Below are positions 9,674 to 21,153 of a DNA stretch of 64,000 nucleotides, piece by piece. The position numbers and the translations under genes were made by a program. The notes beneath the pieces are model-generated. The model did no database searches and was not told the origin of the DNA. It saw only the letters and a program-made list of their open reading frames with translations. The DNA lies in NCBI GenBank assembly GCA_963920525.1, contig OY986435.1:172647827-172711826 (forward strand), read 5' to 3'. Each line of letters opens with the position of its first letter. Position 1 is the stretch's first letter. This DNA is from Dichetophora obliterata. Taxonomy: Eukaryota; Arthropoda; Insecta; Diptera; Sciomyzidae.

Positions 9674-12473
9674 GGTTAGGTTAGGTTAAACCGGATGCCT
9701 TCGTGAAGGCTCACATAGACCAATTCAGGTCCTTAGTGGTACCGGTAGCGAAATAACCTTTGTGTTTATTTAAAAGTCTTTAAAGATTTGCGTTGAATTC
9801 GCAAACCTTAGGAGGGATTCCAGAGACACCCTGGCTACATCTTTAAGCGACGGGAATGTCGATGAGCCTAGGTATTTTAGTCTCGATCTAAGTAGGGTGG
9901 GGCATGTGCATAGTAGGTGCTCCAGGGTCTCCACTGTGCCCGGTTCCTTGCACTTCCTGCAGTTGTCATACGTGGTGATGCCAAGCTTCCTCGCGTGGGC
10001 TGCCGTCATGCAGTGACCAGTGAGCATGCCCACTAGTGCGCGCGGGCGTGCCAAGATGAACAGAGTTCGTTTTTTGCATTGTGCGTAGCACATGATTTTC
10101 GAGATTTTGCACGATGTCGTATCTCCCCATCTACGATTCACTGCTAGTGTGGCTCTTCTTTCGAGGTTCCTGTACAACTCTTGTAGCGGAGTAAGTACAT
10201 GTTCTGCGAGTTCTGATTCCAGCCCGACGTCTTCCTTTGCTAAACCATCTGCCATCACGTTTCCCTAAATGCCCTGGTGGCTAGGAACCCAGTAGATGCG
10301 CACTCTCTTCGAAGTGCATAGTGCATCTAGTGCATCTCTGCCAACCAAGACACTTTTGGACTTGATGCTAGCGGAACGCATGGATTTGATCGCCGCTTGA
10401 CTGTCAACGAAAATGTTGATGTAAGAGTGTTGTGTGTCCATGCTGAGAGCTATCTCAGCAGCCTTCCTTATGGCAAATATTTCTACCTGGATACTGCAGT
10501 GGTTTAGCAGTTTATATGTTTGCCTTATATTAGGCTCTGCGCAACACACCGCCGCACCTACCCCCGTAGGCATTTTGGAGCCGTCTGTAAATATGTTGAC
10601 CGCCTGCTGTGCTTGTTCTATACCTTTGCACCAGTCATTTGGTCCCAGAAGAGTTCGTGCTTTGGAATTGACTATCGTGCGAAGCACCATGTAGTCCTTG
10701 CTACTAAGTAGATCCTTTGCGATTGTACAATGTCCAAAATTTTGAATGTGCCTGCCGCCGTAAGGCGTCGTGCCGTTTTTCCGGCAATTAGTTTTGCGTG
10801 TATGTTCAGAGAGTCCATACTTAGAATGGTTTCAAGCGCTTTAGTTGGAGTTGACTTCAGTGCCCCCGTGATGCATAGCGCTGCCTGCTGCTGAGTTTTC
10901 TCCAAGTGCCTGAGGAATGTTGGTTTGTTCACAGCCAACCACCACACAATAATCCCATAGAGTAGAATAGGACGCACTACCGTTACTTAGATGCAGTGCA
11001 TCAGAAAGGGTGAGAGACCCCAGGTACTGCCTAGCATCTTCTTGGATGTGTCTTCATTTCTTCCACGTTGGTTTTCCATGACAGCTTGCTGTCCAGGACG
11101 ACTCCTAGATATTTTATGTGAGTTTTCGGTATGAGACGTATATCGTTAAATTTCGGTGGTATCCACTGTGGTATCTTGTACCTTTTCGTGAACAGAACCA
11201 GATCCGTTTTCTCTGCATTAATACTAAGACTGACTGAATTTGACCATCTAAGTACATCTTTGAGTGTGCTCTCCATTATGGAGCTTACTGTTGATAGACA
11301 TTTCCCTACTATAATTATGCTTATGTCGTCTGCAAAGGCAGTTATCCTCGGGGCTCTGCCTGCGAACTTTTCGAGTAGTTCATTAACTACAAAATTCCAT
11401 AGTAGTGGCAAGAGGAACCCTCCCTGGGGTGTCCCACTGCGAGTTTCCCTTACCATGGATTTAGTGCCCCACTCAGCTCGCACCTTTCTGCAGCTTAGCA
11501 ACTTGTCTAACCATAGGTTTATTGCCGGTGGTGCCTCTATTGCACGTAATCCACTAAGGATTGTGGTGGTTGATAAATTGTTGAATGCACCTGAGATGTC
11601 TAGAAACGCCCCGAGTGTGTATTCCTTGTGGTGGAGGGCTTTTTCTAGGGTTACTACTAGGGAATGTAGTGCCGTTTCAACCGATTTCCCTTTCGTGTAT
11701 GCGTGCTGGTTGGTTGATAACTGGATTGAATTGTTTCTTAGGTGCAAGTCAATCAGTTTCTCGAGCGTTTTGAGTACAAAGGAGGTCAGACTTATTGGCC
11801 TGTAGTCTCTCGGACAGGGATGGACGACCTGCCTGTAGTCTCTCGGACCTGCCTTCGGTAAGAATACAACCCTCGCTGTCCTCCAAGCCACAGGTACATA
11901 GTTTAGCCGAGAACGAGTTTATAGCCCATACGATTCCGTCCGACGTTATTAAGTCGTGTTGAACCTGTAGCGGGGTTGTCCTGTATCCTCGTATTATAGC
12001 AGTGTTTGGAGCTTCGGTACAGCCAGGAAAATGCGCCTTTAAAGGCACCTCGAGGGATTCCTGACTGCTCTCCGTCCACTGGCCATTGTCTTTGCGTAGC
12101 TGGCTCTGAATGGAGGGCTGCTTTGAGAGTAGCTTCCTGAGCCTTGCTGTGTCCGTAGTTTTTTTTTATGCTTGAGCAGAAGTTCTTCCACGATTGTATT
12201 TTTGCTCTGCGTACGTTTGTTTTAAAAAGTTTGAGCCTACATTTGTATTCCCCCAAATTTCCTCTTGGTCAGCTATTTTAGCTAGTTTAAAGAAATCTTT
12301 TAGGTCGCGTCTTTGCTCTGTAAGATCCGGACTCCACCATGGTGGTCTGATCTTACGCTTTGTTCACGTGGGCTTACAGGAGACATGATAGGCCTTGAGA
12401 AGATTGGCCGAGAGAATCTTCAGGGACCTTTCCCTCTTCCGTATTAATTTGTTTGGGAGCTGGTAAGCTGGTA
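9674..12473 (-). mobile_element. 5'-truncated LINE, RNase H-bearing (LOA/I-like)
   Basis: A 13-bp target duplication AATGCAAGTCAAA flanks it at 9661-9673 and 12474-12486. The 3' end is at the low-coordinate side and finishes in AACCTAACCTAACC on the element strand, a short tandem tail. The 5' end is truncated before the reverse transcriptase, as is usual for LINE copies. Both flanks are parts of the same mariner reading frame, so the insertion site is certain to the base. Confidence 0.92.
9770..12390 (-). pseudogene. LINE reverse transcriptase and RNase H polyprotein relic
   Basis: From 12390 down: PPWWSPDLTEQRR and SWKNFCSSI (pre-RT), then the reverse transcriptase with VVFLPKAG, DYRPISLTSF, GAFLDISGAF, SGTPQGGFLLPLLWN and the catalytic AFADDISI (near 11330), then YLGVVLDSKLSWK and PILLYGIIVWW. 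RNase H follows with IFTDGSK, VEIFAIRKA, VDSQAAI, WVPSHQG and MADGLAKED, then a C-terminal CRKCKEPGTVETLEHLLCTC zinc-knuckle-like segment, ending near 9770. The final F-A-D-D replaces the usual Y-A-D-D. Frameshifts near 11900, 11030 and 10690 and an in-frame TAG in QGI*GNV (about 10266) show it is dead. An RNase H domain after RT points to the I/LOA group; LOA is my reading of the overall wording. Confidence 0.9.
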
Positions 12474-12689
12474 AATGCAAGTCAAAAGTAGTAAAAAATA
12501 ACTGCTCGTAAATGTTCACGTGTTAATTTCATTTTTTTGCTAAAATACAGTTTTCAATTAACTTTTTATTTTTACAGCACCCTAAAAGTTGCTTGGATTT
12601 TTTATAGAAAGAGCACTTTTTCTTCATATAAATCATACTATGAACTTTTAGCTGAAATCGGGTCTTTCAAATGTTACCCGATCTTGAAC

Positions 12690-13580
12690 ATGAAAAAGGT
12701 GAAATCAAATCTCCTCTTTTGATCTCCTCTTTCATGTCCAATAACATCGACATTGTCTTACCAAAAAGTACAAGAGACAAAAACAAACGCATGGTTCTAA
12801 AATTTTTGTGTAATACTCTGTAAAAAATCGGTAGAATTGAAGAAAAAATATACTCATCATGTCAAATAATTCAAAAAATGTCGTGGGGAAACCGGCAAAG
12901 ACATCAAACACCCTTTGTTTAACGAGAAACAAAAGGAACAAATCGCGTCGAACATTATTAAAGAAAAATTTTAAAATAGCCAATCATACCAAGAAACCGG
13001 AACAGTCACCCTTTCTACTGGTAGATCAAAATTAACAAAAACAGTCTAAAAAACACAAGAGATTTTTCAGGATCATGCCAGCGCTTATTTAATTTTAAAG
13101 AAAATACAAGACCTTCACGAAGGGACATGAGGAAACTTGCAAACATTCATGGTGTAGAACTTGAAAGAGATTGTCTACCACTAAACTGGGAGCAAGACAT
13201 GTCTGAAAACTCAAAAATATTACAGCCTTTCCATAACTGCGAGGTATTTACTATGGACATCGAAAGTAAAGACAAAGAATCCGCAAAAAAAGCACCAAGA
13301 TGCGTTGCTTGAGTAGAAGCGACTGAGGTATTCGATTGCATACTGAAAAAAATAGAAATTATGGGAAATTACAAGGTAAAAATTATGATAGATGGGGGAC
13401 TAGATCTTAGTTTACCACCTCAAAAAATGTCTACAATTTCTCATCGATATACACGGACTGGGTTATTGGACAAAGTGAAGAATCGATCCATCATGAATTC
13501 AAAATTTATTGGTATCACTCAAAAAACAATCGCACCCAGTCAGATTTATAAAAGCTGTTGTCGCGTTTTCTTCTGAAGAT
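12690..13580 (+). pseudogene. Unrecognised coding relic
   Basis: The plus strand holds short in-phase pieces that look like decayed protein: LERDCLPLNWEQDMSE..., EVFTMDIESKDKESAKKAPRC (13240-13310), VEATEVFDCILKKIE, then NYKVKIMIDGG (13360-13400) and further K/R-rich sequence to 13576. The codon use and the phase continuity across the TGA at 13310 suggest one former protein. I do not recognise the family with confidence. It begins right after the right end of the dead mariner. It could be part of another transposon or of a host gene pseudogene. Confidence 0.35.
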
Positions 13581-14689
13581 TTAAAATTTTTTTTGACCAA
13601 AAATTTGATAGTTATTTTTTTCGATTGTAACGCAATATTCTACAACTCAGCATGCTAACAGTTAATCAATTCCTGAAGTTATGGCATTAAAACTTTATTT
13701 TTTAAAAGAAATAATCTGTTCGTAGTGTCGTCATTTTTGGCAAACTTTTTCGGCCTTTCCGAACACCGTGTACAAGTTACATAAAATATTTGTATTAACC
13801 GTTTATCACTGGGATTTTAAAGAGAAAAAAAATTCGATGATCATTAATTGTCAAGCTGTTATAAACCCTAATAATCGTTGATAAAGATTATGAACACGTC
13901 TGAAAGTAAGAAAACAAAACCTTCGCATACACCAATAAAGTTTAAGGCTTAAGTTATTGAACTTGGCCTTAATTAATGACCTTATGAATTTATATTAATA
14001 TTGGTGGTTATATTTTTTTTTTCTTTTGCACCTATTAACATTTGGTATTTTTAAATTCCATCACCATAGAGGTTCAATGTCAATGATAGTGATAATTCAA
14101 TCAAAACCAAACCTATAGTTTATCTGACCAGATGCTAAAGTCTACATAATCTGCAACATTCGTGTGATATTTTTTTATACTCGCTCAAATCGACTTATTT
14201 GCTTTTAGCTGTTTAATGTTGTTTACACACTCTATTGCTGGTGGTTATGACGCTGTAGACTTTGATATGCACGCACGCGATTGAAAGAGAAGCATTCTGT
14301 AAATTATGGTTTGTATTAAATATTTACTATTATTTTCTATTTATGTTTATATATTGAATTTAGAGGAAGTTTCAAAGTGTATTCAATGATTGAGAAAGGT
14401 TAAGCATACCCAGATGAAAAACAAAGCAGGTCTGCCGATGGAGGGAATGTGGCAGGTTATAATCTTAATGCTAAGTTAAGTCTATTTTTTGCATCTTTAA
14501 AAACTTCCTCTTTACTTCTAAGTGAGGTGCATTAGCAAAAGTAACATGTTTGCTAATGCAAAATTCCGGTTAATTTTAAGGGGCAACAACTTCAATATTT
14601 TCATGATTGTTGTAATTCGCCGACACTTTGTGTTTTTGCAGAAGCACTTTTGATAGCAACAATGTTGTTATGTATATTATTTTAACAAA
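13581..14689. other. AT-rich stretch without a recognised gene
   Basis: No coding signal, no paired termini and no RNA gene were recognised. The stretch CCTTTCCGAACACCGTGTAC near 13755 may be the edge of an unpaired element. Confidence 0.4.
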
Positions 14690-14960
14690 ATCACAACAGT
14701 GCGAATGGCTCAATTGGCTAGAGCTTTAGTTTTTATTCATGGCTTTTAGTTTTGTTTTGGTTCTGTTTAGTTTATTCTGTTTTTTTTTTAGTGATTTCGT
14801 GATGACGCTACGGCAGTTCATTTGGCAGACCTTCCGGCCTAGGACCTCCCTATAGAAAAAAGATATAAGCGGGTATGGAGGCAAGCATGTCTCCTGACCC
14901 TCCGAGGCATGTGCCGGCAGACATTCAGCAGGGATCCTTTCCCAACTGGGTAGATTCATT
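14690..14960. repeat. Less AT-rich block with a tRNA-type A box, possible SINE
   Basis: TGGCTCAATTGGCTAGAGC at 14707-14725 resembles the D-arm/A box of a tRNA gene. A G/C-richer block follows at 14800-14950, but no clear B box stands at the normal distance, so this is not a tRNA gene. A tRNA-derived SINE or a fragment of one is possible. A T-run at 14782-14790 could act as a pol III stop. Confidence 0.3.
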
Positions 14961-14972
14961 GTTACATATATG

Positions 14973-17557
14973 CAGTGGCATCCGCGGGATTTGTTCTAGG
15001 GGGGTGGGAGCAAAGGCATAAAGGAATCTTGAATGAACATAAACAAAATGTAACCTATATAATGCTATTTACTAGGATTTTTGGTACTAATTTTGTAAAC
15101 ATTATACGCACACTATTCCGGTTGGCACACGCTTTTACACATAAGAAAAATCTACTTTATTTTAAAGATCGTGTAAAATCTTTCTCGTATCATATCCGAA
15201 ATATTTAAAAATTTAATTAATTCTTTTGTCATGTAATGCATTTTCAGTAATTTTTTGTTAAAGCAAATATTCTTAATAGTTTAATAAAGTCAATAATATG
15301 AGGCCTACATCCTTAAATGAAATTGCATTACTTACTATTGAGCCCCAGGTTTTCAAGTTTTAAAATAAGAATACAAAAATTTCCTAATATTATACAATAT
15401 TTTTTTTTTGTTGTTAAACTAAAAGAAAAAAATAAATTTTTAGACCATTTTTGAACTTTAACTCCTAAACCAATTTCTAGCGGACTGAAATTTTTCAAAT
15501 TTGGACTTTGGAGGTCAAAATCCATATCATTCGAAAAATAAAAAATTCGAGTTGTAGCTATTCTCGAAATGTTCCCCGCATGCTAAGGGAGATCTTTTTC
15601 ACCGGATCTCACACTGCGTTGACACCAATAAACTTATTTCTTTTTCTAACATGAATCAGTTCTAGCAGCTGGCAAGTTGCTACAATGAGTTGCTACATAA
15701 CATACCTATTATCTGAATGATTTAAAAATTTATTTTTTTAATTCAAAACGTATGAATAAATAAATGAGTAGGTACATGTAAATAAGATTTTTTTTGAGTA
15801 TCATACATTTTCTTAGCATATTCCAGAACCTCCCTGCAAGGATTGATTATGAATCCTGGTTTAATATTAGCACGTGACGCGAAAAAAATCCAGAAAATAC
15901 TGAAACTGTGTGGGCACCGCTTAATAACGCGAATCTTAAGAAGTAAGAAATGGTAGTTGCAAATCGAGTTTCTTATTTACGATTATTGCATAAAAAACTT
16001 TTGACTATAATTAATTCTAATGTAAAATCGTTTGCTTAATATAAGATTTTTTCAAAAATTAGTCCTTGATATAAAATTGGCCTACTTTATTAAATTTCCT
16101 AATTTTTTCTTTCGCTTTTGAATACTTAGAAGTCTTGCTCTCGCCTAGATTGCTGCAACTTTCTTAAATTTAAATGCTGCAAAATTGTTTGTCATTTTAT
16201 TAAGTTTACGAAAATTTAAAAAAAAACCCAAATTAAATCATTTTTATCATAGAAAAACGAGCCGACTTTTGGGAAAACATTAATTTTTTATAAAATATAT
16301 TTACTTTGTCTTCTACTTGTTTACAATGAATTTCAAAGATAAATCTGCTTATCGTCAAAGTTTATATCCGTTATTGAATTAAATGCACCTTGCTTTCTGT
16401 TGGTACGAAGAATGATCTTCGATTAATAAGAAATACCATTCCTTAACATTCGTCAATTTCTCGTAGGAATAACTTCGTAATTTCTTTCATTACGTTCGTA
16501 GAATTTACTAAAAAATTCATTCGTAGGTTGACCGTACTGATTATTCGTAAAAAATTTACTGCTCAAATCGTTGGGACTGGTTTGTCGAACAATTACCAAA
16601 AATAAGGAAATGAGTGATTGCAAGGTGGCCGTATTTACTGGAAGAGTACATAGCCCATAAGCTAAAGAACCGCTGTTCAAACACCAGCTGAATTAGGTAT
16701 TAGTTATTTTGGTATTAGGTATTTTGTAATTAGGTATTAGGATCAGTCGTAAATGTATTCGTACGATATAAATTTGTTTTTTACGAATACGAAGAAAATA
16801 TTCGAAATGTGTACCAAACTACGTCCATTCTACGAATTCTATTCGTGGCCGAAAATTACGAACAAAATTCGTAGAAAAAATTTTTTTAATTTAAGAATAC
16901 GTCTTGAAAAGTGCTTGTGAAACAAGGGTTAATGAAAGGTATAGTAACTCATTAGGCCGTGTTCATATTACGCGTTTTTTTCGCGATTGAGACACCGCTA
17001 CCAATTTTTTTTACAAACGTGGCTAAAAATACTGAATATTAAATAAATAAATGTATTTCAATACATTTGTTTTGAGAAATACATTTGAGAAAAATGTGCA
17101 ATCGCGACAATGAACACAGCAAAGGGTACAACACACTATAAACTTGTTTATTTATTTATTAATAAATTATAAATTAACTTTATTTATAAATTAACTTTAT
17201 ATATGTTATTTTTTTGTTTTCTCTTCAAAATAAATTAAAGACATAATAAACATATCTTTATATGAAATAAAACCGTAGGTTACAAAAAATTCAAAATCTA
17301 CTTTTTGACTGATTATGATACACCTTATCAAAATACATGTTTCGCAAAATTTTACACTTCTACAACTTAAAACGACGTTTGTATATAAAGTTCTCAAATC
17401 CCTAAGTTTAACCGCAACTTACAATTTAGAAAGCTTTTTGCTTCTCTCTTAAAATTTTTAAATTTAAAATTACGGCTTTTTTGATTTAATATGAAAATAT
17501 ATAAAAATATGTTCATCGCCTAGGGTGGGGGCAAGCGCCCCCCTGCGGACACGTATG
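14973..17557. mobile_element. hAT element copy A, 2.6 kb
   Basis: Left end CAGTGGCATCCGCGG, right end CCTGCGGACACGTATG in inverse form, with a perfect 8-bp target duplication CATATATG (14965-14972, 17558-17565). G runs lie just inside the left end and the right end carries GGCAAGCGCCCCCCTG. It is the same family as 52781-55194, in opposite orientation, with long stretches shared, such as CCAGAACCTCCCTGCA (about 15822-15837) matching inverted sequence near 54325. No transposase frame is left. A module with ACGAAT and tRNA-like sequence (16430-16960) lies inside both copies at the same place. Confidence 0.9.
16430..16960. repeat. ACGAAT / tRNA-like module in hAT copy A
   Basis: Dense TTCGTA/TACGAA units (for example 16470-16560 and 16740-16880) enclose a segment at about 16622-16692 reading GGTGGCCGTATTTACTGGAA and then CCGCTGTTCAAACACCAGC. 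The first part resembles a tRNA A box and the second a B box (GTTCAAAC). Related modules are at 53275-53710, 28262-28362 (tRNA-like part), 29395-29455 and 58710-59050 (ACGAAT part). Confidence 0.6.
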
Positions 17558-17594
17558 CATATATGTATGTACATTAGAGTGGAACAAAATTATT

Positions 17595-17900
17595 GAAAAA
17601 AAAAACTTCACCGGCTTCATATATTTTTGCTCATATATTGGCGAATGCTCGATTTCGGTGAACTTTGAACTCGAATATCTCCTAGTGCATGCATGTTATG
17701 ACAGGGAAATCTTGAGAGGTTGCTAATTATGCCTTAGTTAAGAGGTTTGCATCAAAGAACTGGGGACGTATATATTTTGATTTTAGATTAAAAAAAATTA
17801 CCCTGGCAATGAAATACAAAAAACCTCGGGGACGTTCAAAAGATATGTCGCAGAAAAAACTAAGGATGCAGAAATATGAAACCGGTGAGGTTAAAAGTTG
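17595..17900. repeat. Inverted repeat pair, possible short MITE
   Basis: AACTTCACCGGCTTCATAT near 17605 is matched inverted by ATATGAAACCGGTGAGGTT near 17874. The 270-bp spacer has no coding signal. No target duplication was identified. Confidence 0.45.
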
Positions 17901-18735
17901 AAGGGATCAGGGCAACAAGGACTAACCCACATAAAACAAGTTTGGAGATAAGCGCATTTGAAAGTTTGGCGGCTTCTTGAAATCGTAATTTTGAATTGTT
18001 CATTTTTTTCCCATAAAAAATGGTTTTAGTTGTAATTTTTAGAAGTCCCGCATACAAAAGTTTCTGCATACTCAGAAATTTAAAATCCTTCGTCTGTCGA
18101 TATTAGAAAATTAAACTAATTTTTATGTGGGCTAGCGCCTTTTTGCTGAAAAATTCACTTTTTCACTATTTTTTAATTTTCATTTTTAGAAGTCTTGCCT
18201 ACAATAGTATCTGTATACTTTGAATTTGAAAATCTTTTGTGTGTCGGTGGTAGAAAATTATATTAAATTACATACTGTTTGCTCAGAACAACAGGTTTTT
18301 ACATTTTTTGAGTTCTTTGAGCAGAGCCAACACCAATCACTCCAGTGCACAGTGATCGATATTTTGAGCTTACGGGAACAAAAGTCTGTATCTTCAAAAC
18401 CGCTTATGTTACAGAAACAAATGTAATGCACATACGATTCATATGCAAGAGCAAAACCGGTACCAAAAAATTCAGGCACATAAGACATTTATTTCCTCCT
18501 TAAAATCCACAAGTAAGGCAACTCAAATATTTGGCCTATTTATGCATTCATTTTATCGAGAATAATTATATATTAAAAGATATTTAAGATGTTCTTAAAT
18601 AAAAGGGTAACTGTGAAGACAATGGTATTCAATTTTTAAGGCATATATTACTTAAGGATTTTCCTAAAAAAAAAATTGCACTAGCTTCGATGGTTGTTGT
18701 CTATGGTTGACAATTGAAAATGGCAAACTGTGCTG

Positions 18736-19442
18736 ACATTTCTGTTCAGTAACGTTTGGCAATTCATCATAAATCATTTAACGCCAGAACAATGCTTCCG
18801 AATTGTGGAAATTTACTTTGAAAAAAATAAATCTGTTAGCGAAGTTCATAGAGCATTTCGTCCTTTTACGGTCAACATAATCGGCCTAGTGAGCAAGCAA
18901 TTGGCTTCGTCAATAAGCAAAAGGGCCGTATATGGAGCGAAGACAATCTTCAAGCTACTAACGAATCCCCATTACATCCATTTATATTGACTGTTTGGTG
19001 CGATTTACATAATGGCGGCATCATCGATCCTTATTTATTTCGGAATGAGGAAGGAGCTGCCGTTACGGTGAATGGCGAGCTCTATCGAGCCATGCTGACT
19101 GATTTTTCTAAAAATGAATCAGCGAAACATCGACGACATTTCCTCTCAACAAGACTTGCCATACAGCACTCTTAACCATCAATTTACTGCAAAATCAAGT
19201 GGTCCTGTTAACTGGCCCCCTCGTTCGTGCAACTTAACGCCTCTCAATTACTTTTTATGGGGCTATGTTAAGCCATTGGTTTAAGCCTACAAACAAGCAA
19301 CTCTTGAAGCATTGAAAGCCAATATTTAGGTCATACGGCAAGATTTATTGTAAAAAGTAGTGAAAAATCGGACTGATCGAATGGACTATGTAACTCGTAA
19401 CAGCGGCGAACATATGACGGAAATCATATTTAAAATGCCATA
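18736..19442 (+). pseudogene. DD41D (rosa-type) mariner transposase relic
   Basis: The plus strand starts with LTPEQCFRIVEIYFEKN and VHRAFRPF, the N-terminal helix-turn-helix of the rosa-type family, as in the better copy at 21259-22344. A large internal deletion follows. The catalytic part resumes with TVWCDLHNGGIIDPYLF and VTVNGELYRAML (about 18987-19100), and the end reads GPVNWPPRSCNLTPLNYFLWGYVK and HMTEIIFK (19200-19440). The final catalytic aspartate of LTPLD is asparagine here. Several stops (about 19174, 19284, 19330) add to the damage. Termini were not resolved. Confidence 0.82.
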
Positions 19443-19724
19443 AAATTATCTACCTATACTAATAAAAAATTGATTCCAAAAATATTTATGTCTTGTATTA
19501 TTATTTTAAGTTCTCATGCAGCTAAAAAACACCTATATAGGGTTATTTATTTTTAATTGAATTGTTACTTGACAAAAATTGGAAATTGGCAGCTTTACAT
19601 TTAAAAAACATTTGAGTATATTAATTTGTGACATTTGATTCCAGTATTGAAAGCATTACTATTAAATTACACTGTGCAACAGTCAACAAAATAACAGGAT
19701 TCTGCTATATAGGCTCGATAGTAT

Positions 19725-20837
19725 GACCAGAGGTGAGTAAAACCCTAGCTGGGTTTCACGAGTTTGGCGAACGTTTTCTTTTTATGGCCCCCCCTATATA
19801 TTAGTAGTATTAGTGATTTTGAGAAAAATAGTATCATGAGTTTTCTTTCAACAGCTTCTTCAGATATGGAGATATCAGTTTACTGTCCTTGGCAAAGTTC
19901 AACAAAAACAACACAAATTCATAAAATACTTTTTTTCAACATTTTTTTTTTTAAAAATAGCGAAATTGTTTTGTATTTTTTCGCTTTTTTGGTCATAACA
20001 TTAAAGGAATCCAAATTTTTCCTATACTATCTTTAACAAAATTGTAATTGTACCCGAATTGAACAACTCTTGTAAACATATTTATGTGATCTGAACTTGT
20101 CTACACAAAAGATAATAGCTCAAAAAGATAATTTTTTAAGTGAAAAATACCGGTTTTGGGGCTGTTTTCGCAGTTTTGCGGCAATAGTTCTTAAACTTAG
20201 CAAATTTTCAGCGCATTTTTTTCTGCTAATTTGTAGCCGGAAGAATTGTGAACCACTCTTGAGAACTTACTTTTTTTATTTGATTAATAATGAATGACAC
20301 AATTAATTAACAAGATAAAAAAAATTTGTTTTATTTGAAATATAAATATCTCGACCTAAAAGGTAAAAAGACTTAAGTGATTTGCTCTACAAAATGCACT
20401 TTTCCCCACCCTTAAAATGCATTTCCTGTTGACTTTATGAGCATTTTTCTGAAAATGTTTGTATGGAGCTTCGAACAAAATAGAATTTTCAAATTGCTTT
20501 CCTAGCCATGGGCTTAAATGCATTTAAGCCCTGTTACCTTTTAGGTCGAGATATGTAAGTAATAATCAGAGCTATCACACATGGGCTATCATGGGTTTCG
20601 ATGAAATGTCATGTTTTATCTACTGCTTCTAAGACATTACCTGGTTATTTAGACTGGTTATTAGACTGTTAGCTACAACTTTGCCCAGACAGTACACCGA
20701 TATCTGAAGGAGCTGTTGTACAACAACTACTGATACTGATTTTTCTCAAAATTCACCAATATATAAGGGGCCATAAAAAGAAAACGTTTGCCAAACTCAC
20801 GAAACCCAGGTAGGGTTTCATTAACTCATCTCTGGTC
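19725..20837. mobile_element. Long-TIR DNA element, 1.1 kb, with nested MITE
   Basis: Inverted ends GACCAGAGGTGAGT... and ...ACTCATCTCTGGTC extend inward for about 150 bp, with GTTTCACGAGTTTGGC and TTTCTTTTTATGGCC matched at the other end. ATAGTAT stands on both flanks (19718-19724, 20838-20844) as a 7-bp direct repeat. Long TIRs without a transposase fit a MULE-like or foldback element. The 7-bp repeat is short for a MULE, so the superfamily is open. Confidence 0.7.
20346..20554. mobile_element. 209-bp MITE nested in the long-TIR element
   Basis: ATATCTCGACCTAAAAGGTAA at the left is matched by TTACCTTTTAGGTCGAGATAT at the right as an almost perfect inverted repeat. The interior has no coding signal. 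It lies wholly inside 19725-20837 and is therefore probably younger. Confidence 0.75.
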
Positions 20838-21153
20838 ATAGTATTAAGCCAATATCGCAGAATTTTGCCAAAATGTGTTTTTTGGGTCACAGTGTTATAT
20901 TAAAAAAATTTTTTTCTTGCCATTTTTTATTAATTTAATAAATCAAAATGTGGATATGATGGCAGAGTGGCAAATTAATCTATGCACAGACAGTAAATAT
21001 CGATACTGAAAAAGCGAAACAACGTAACCATCATTTCAACGAAATAACCTTTATTTCATATTTATGATTCTGTTATATTGTTGCATGTCCTCTGAATATA
21101 TTTTTTTTTATCATATTTCATTATATAACTTAAAACACGAGAAACATTTAATA

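Larger units (their letters stand above)
8655..12531 (-). pseudogene. mariner transposase, fragmented
   Basis: Read from 12531 downward: MKLTREHLRAVIFYYF, then a stop, then across the LINE insertion LSQKECIDELNWILGNEAPS and FREGLPKSVV (9660-9519). Beyond the MITE come SIHTILYEHFVKKICSRW and SRNLTIAQKK (9200-9110), then VNESWIYERL and TIWVFQNKPNPS (9080-8990), and finally DKWFERMQKYI near 8740. These are the helix-turn-helix and catalytic-domain landmarks of mariner in the right order. The normal GDESWIY aspartate segment is altered to VNESWIY. The linker between the two helix-turn-helix motifs, most of the central catalytic region and several frames are lost, so the gene is not functional. 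Confidence 0.85.
8646..12682 (-). mobile_element. Dead mariner split by two later insertions
   Basis: Imperfect inverted ends are TCGGGAATTAATACAAAGACC near 8649 and, inverted, a TCGGGTAACATTTGAAAGACC-like sequence ending near 12682. Between them lie the parts of one mariner transposase on the minus strand, cut by a hAT MITE (9252-9510) and by a truncated LINE (9674-12473). Removing both and their duplications leaves just under 1 kb, less than the usual 1.28 kb, which fits internal deletions seen in the protein. The outer limits are approximate because no clean TA pair was found. Confidence 0.65.

Noticed and set aside
9675..9688. Telomeric TTAGG repeat
   Set aside because: Only two to three units, exactly at the 3' end of a LINE with target duplication. 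It is the LINE tail.
11131..11805. A 224-residue plus-strand protein
   Set aside because: It is the mirror of the LINE reverse transcriptase on the minus strand, which has all RT motifs.
14707..14725. A tRNA gene
   Set aside because: Only the A-box-like part is present. No anticodon arm, B box or acceptor stem could be folded at the right distance.
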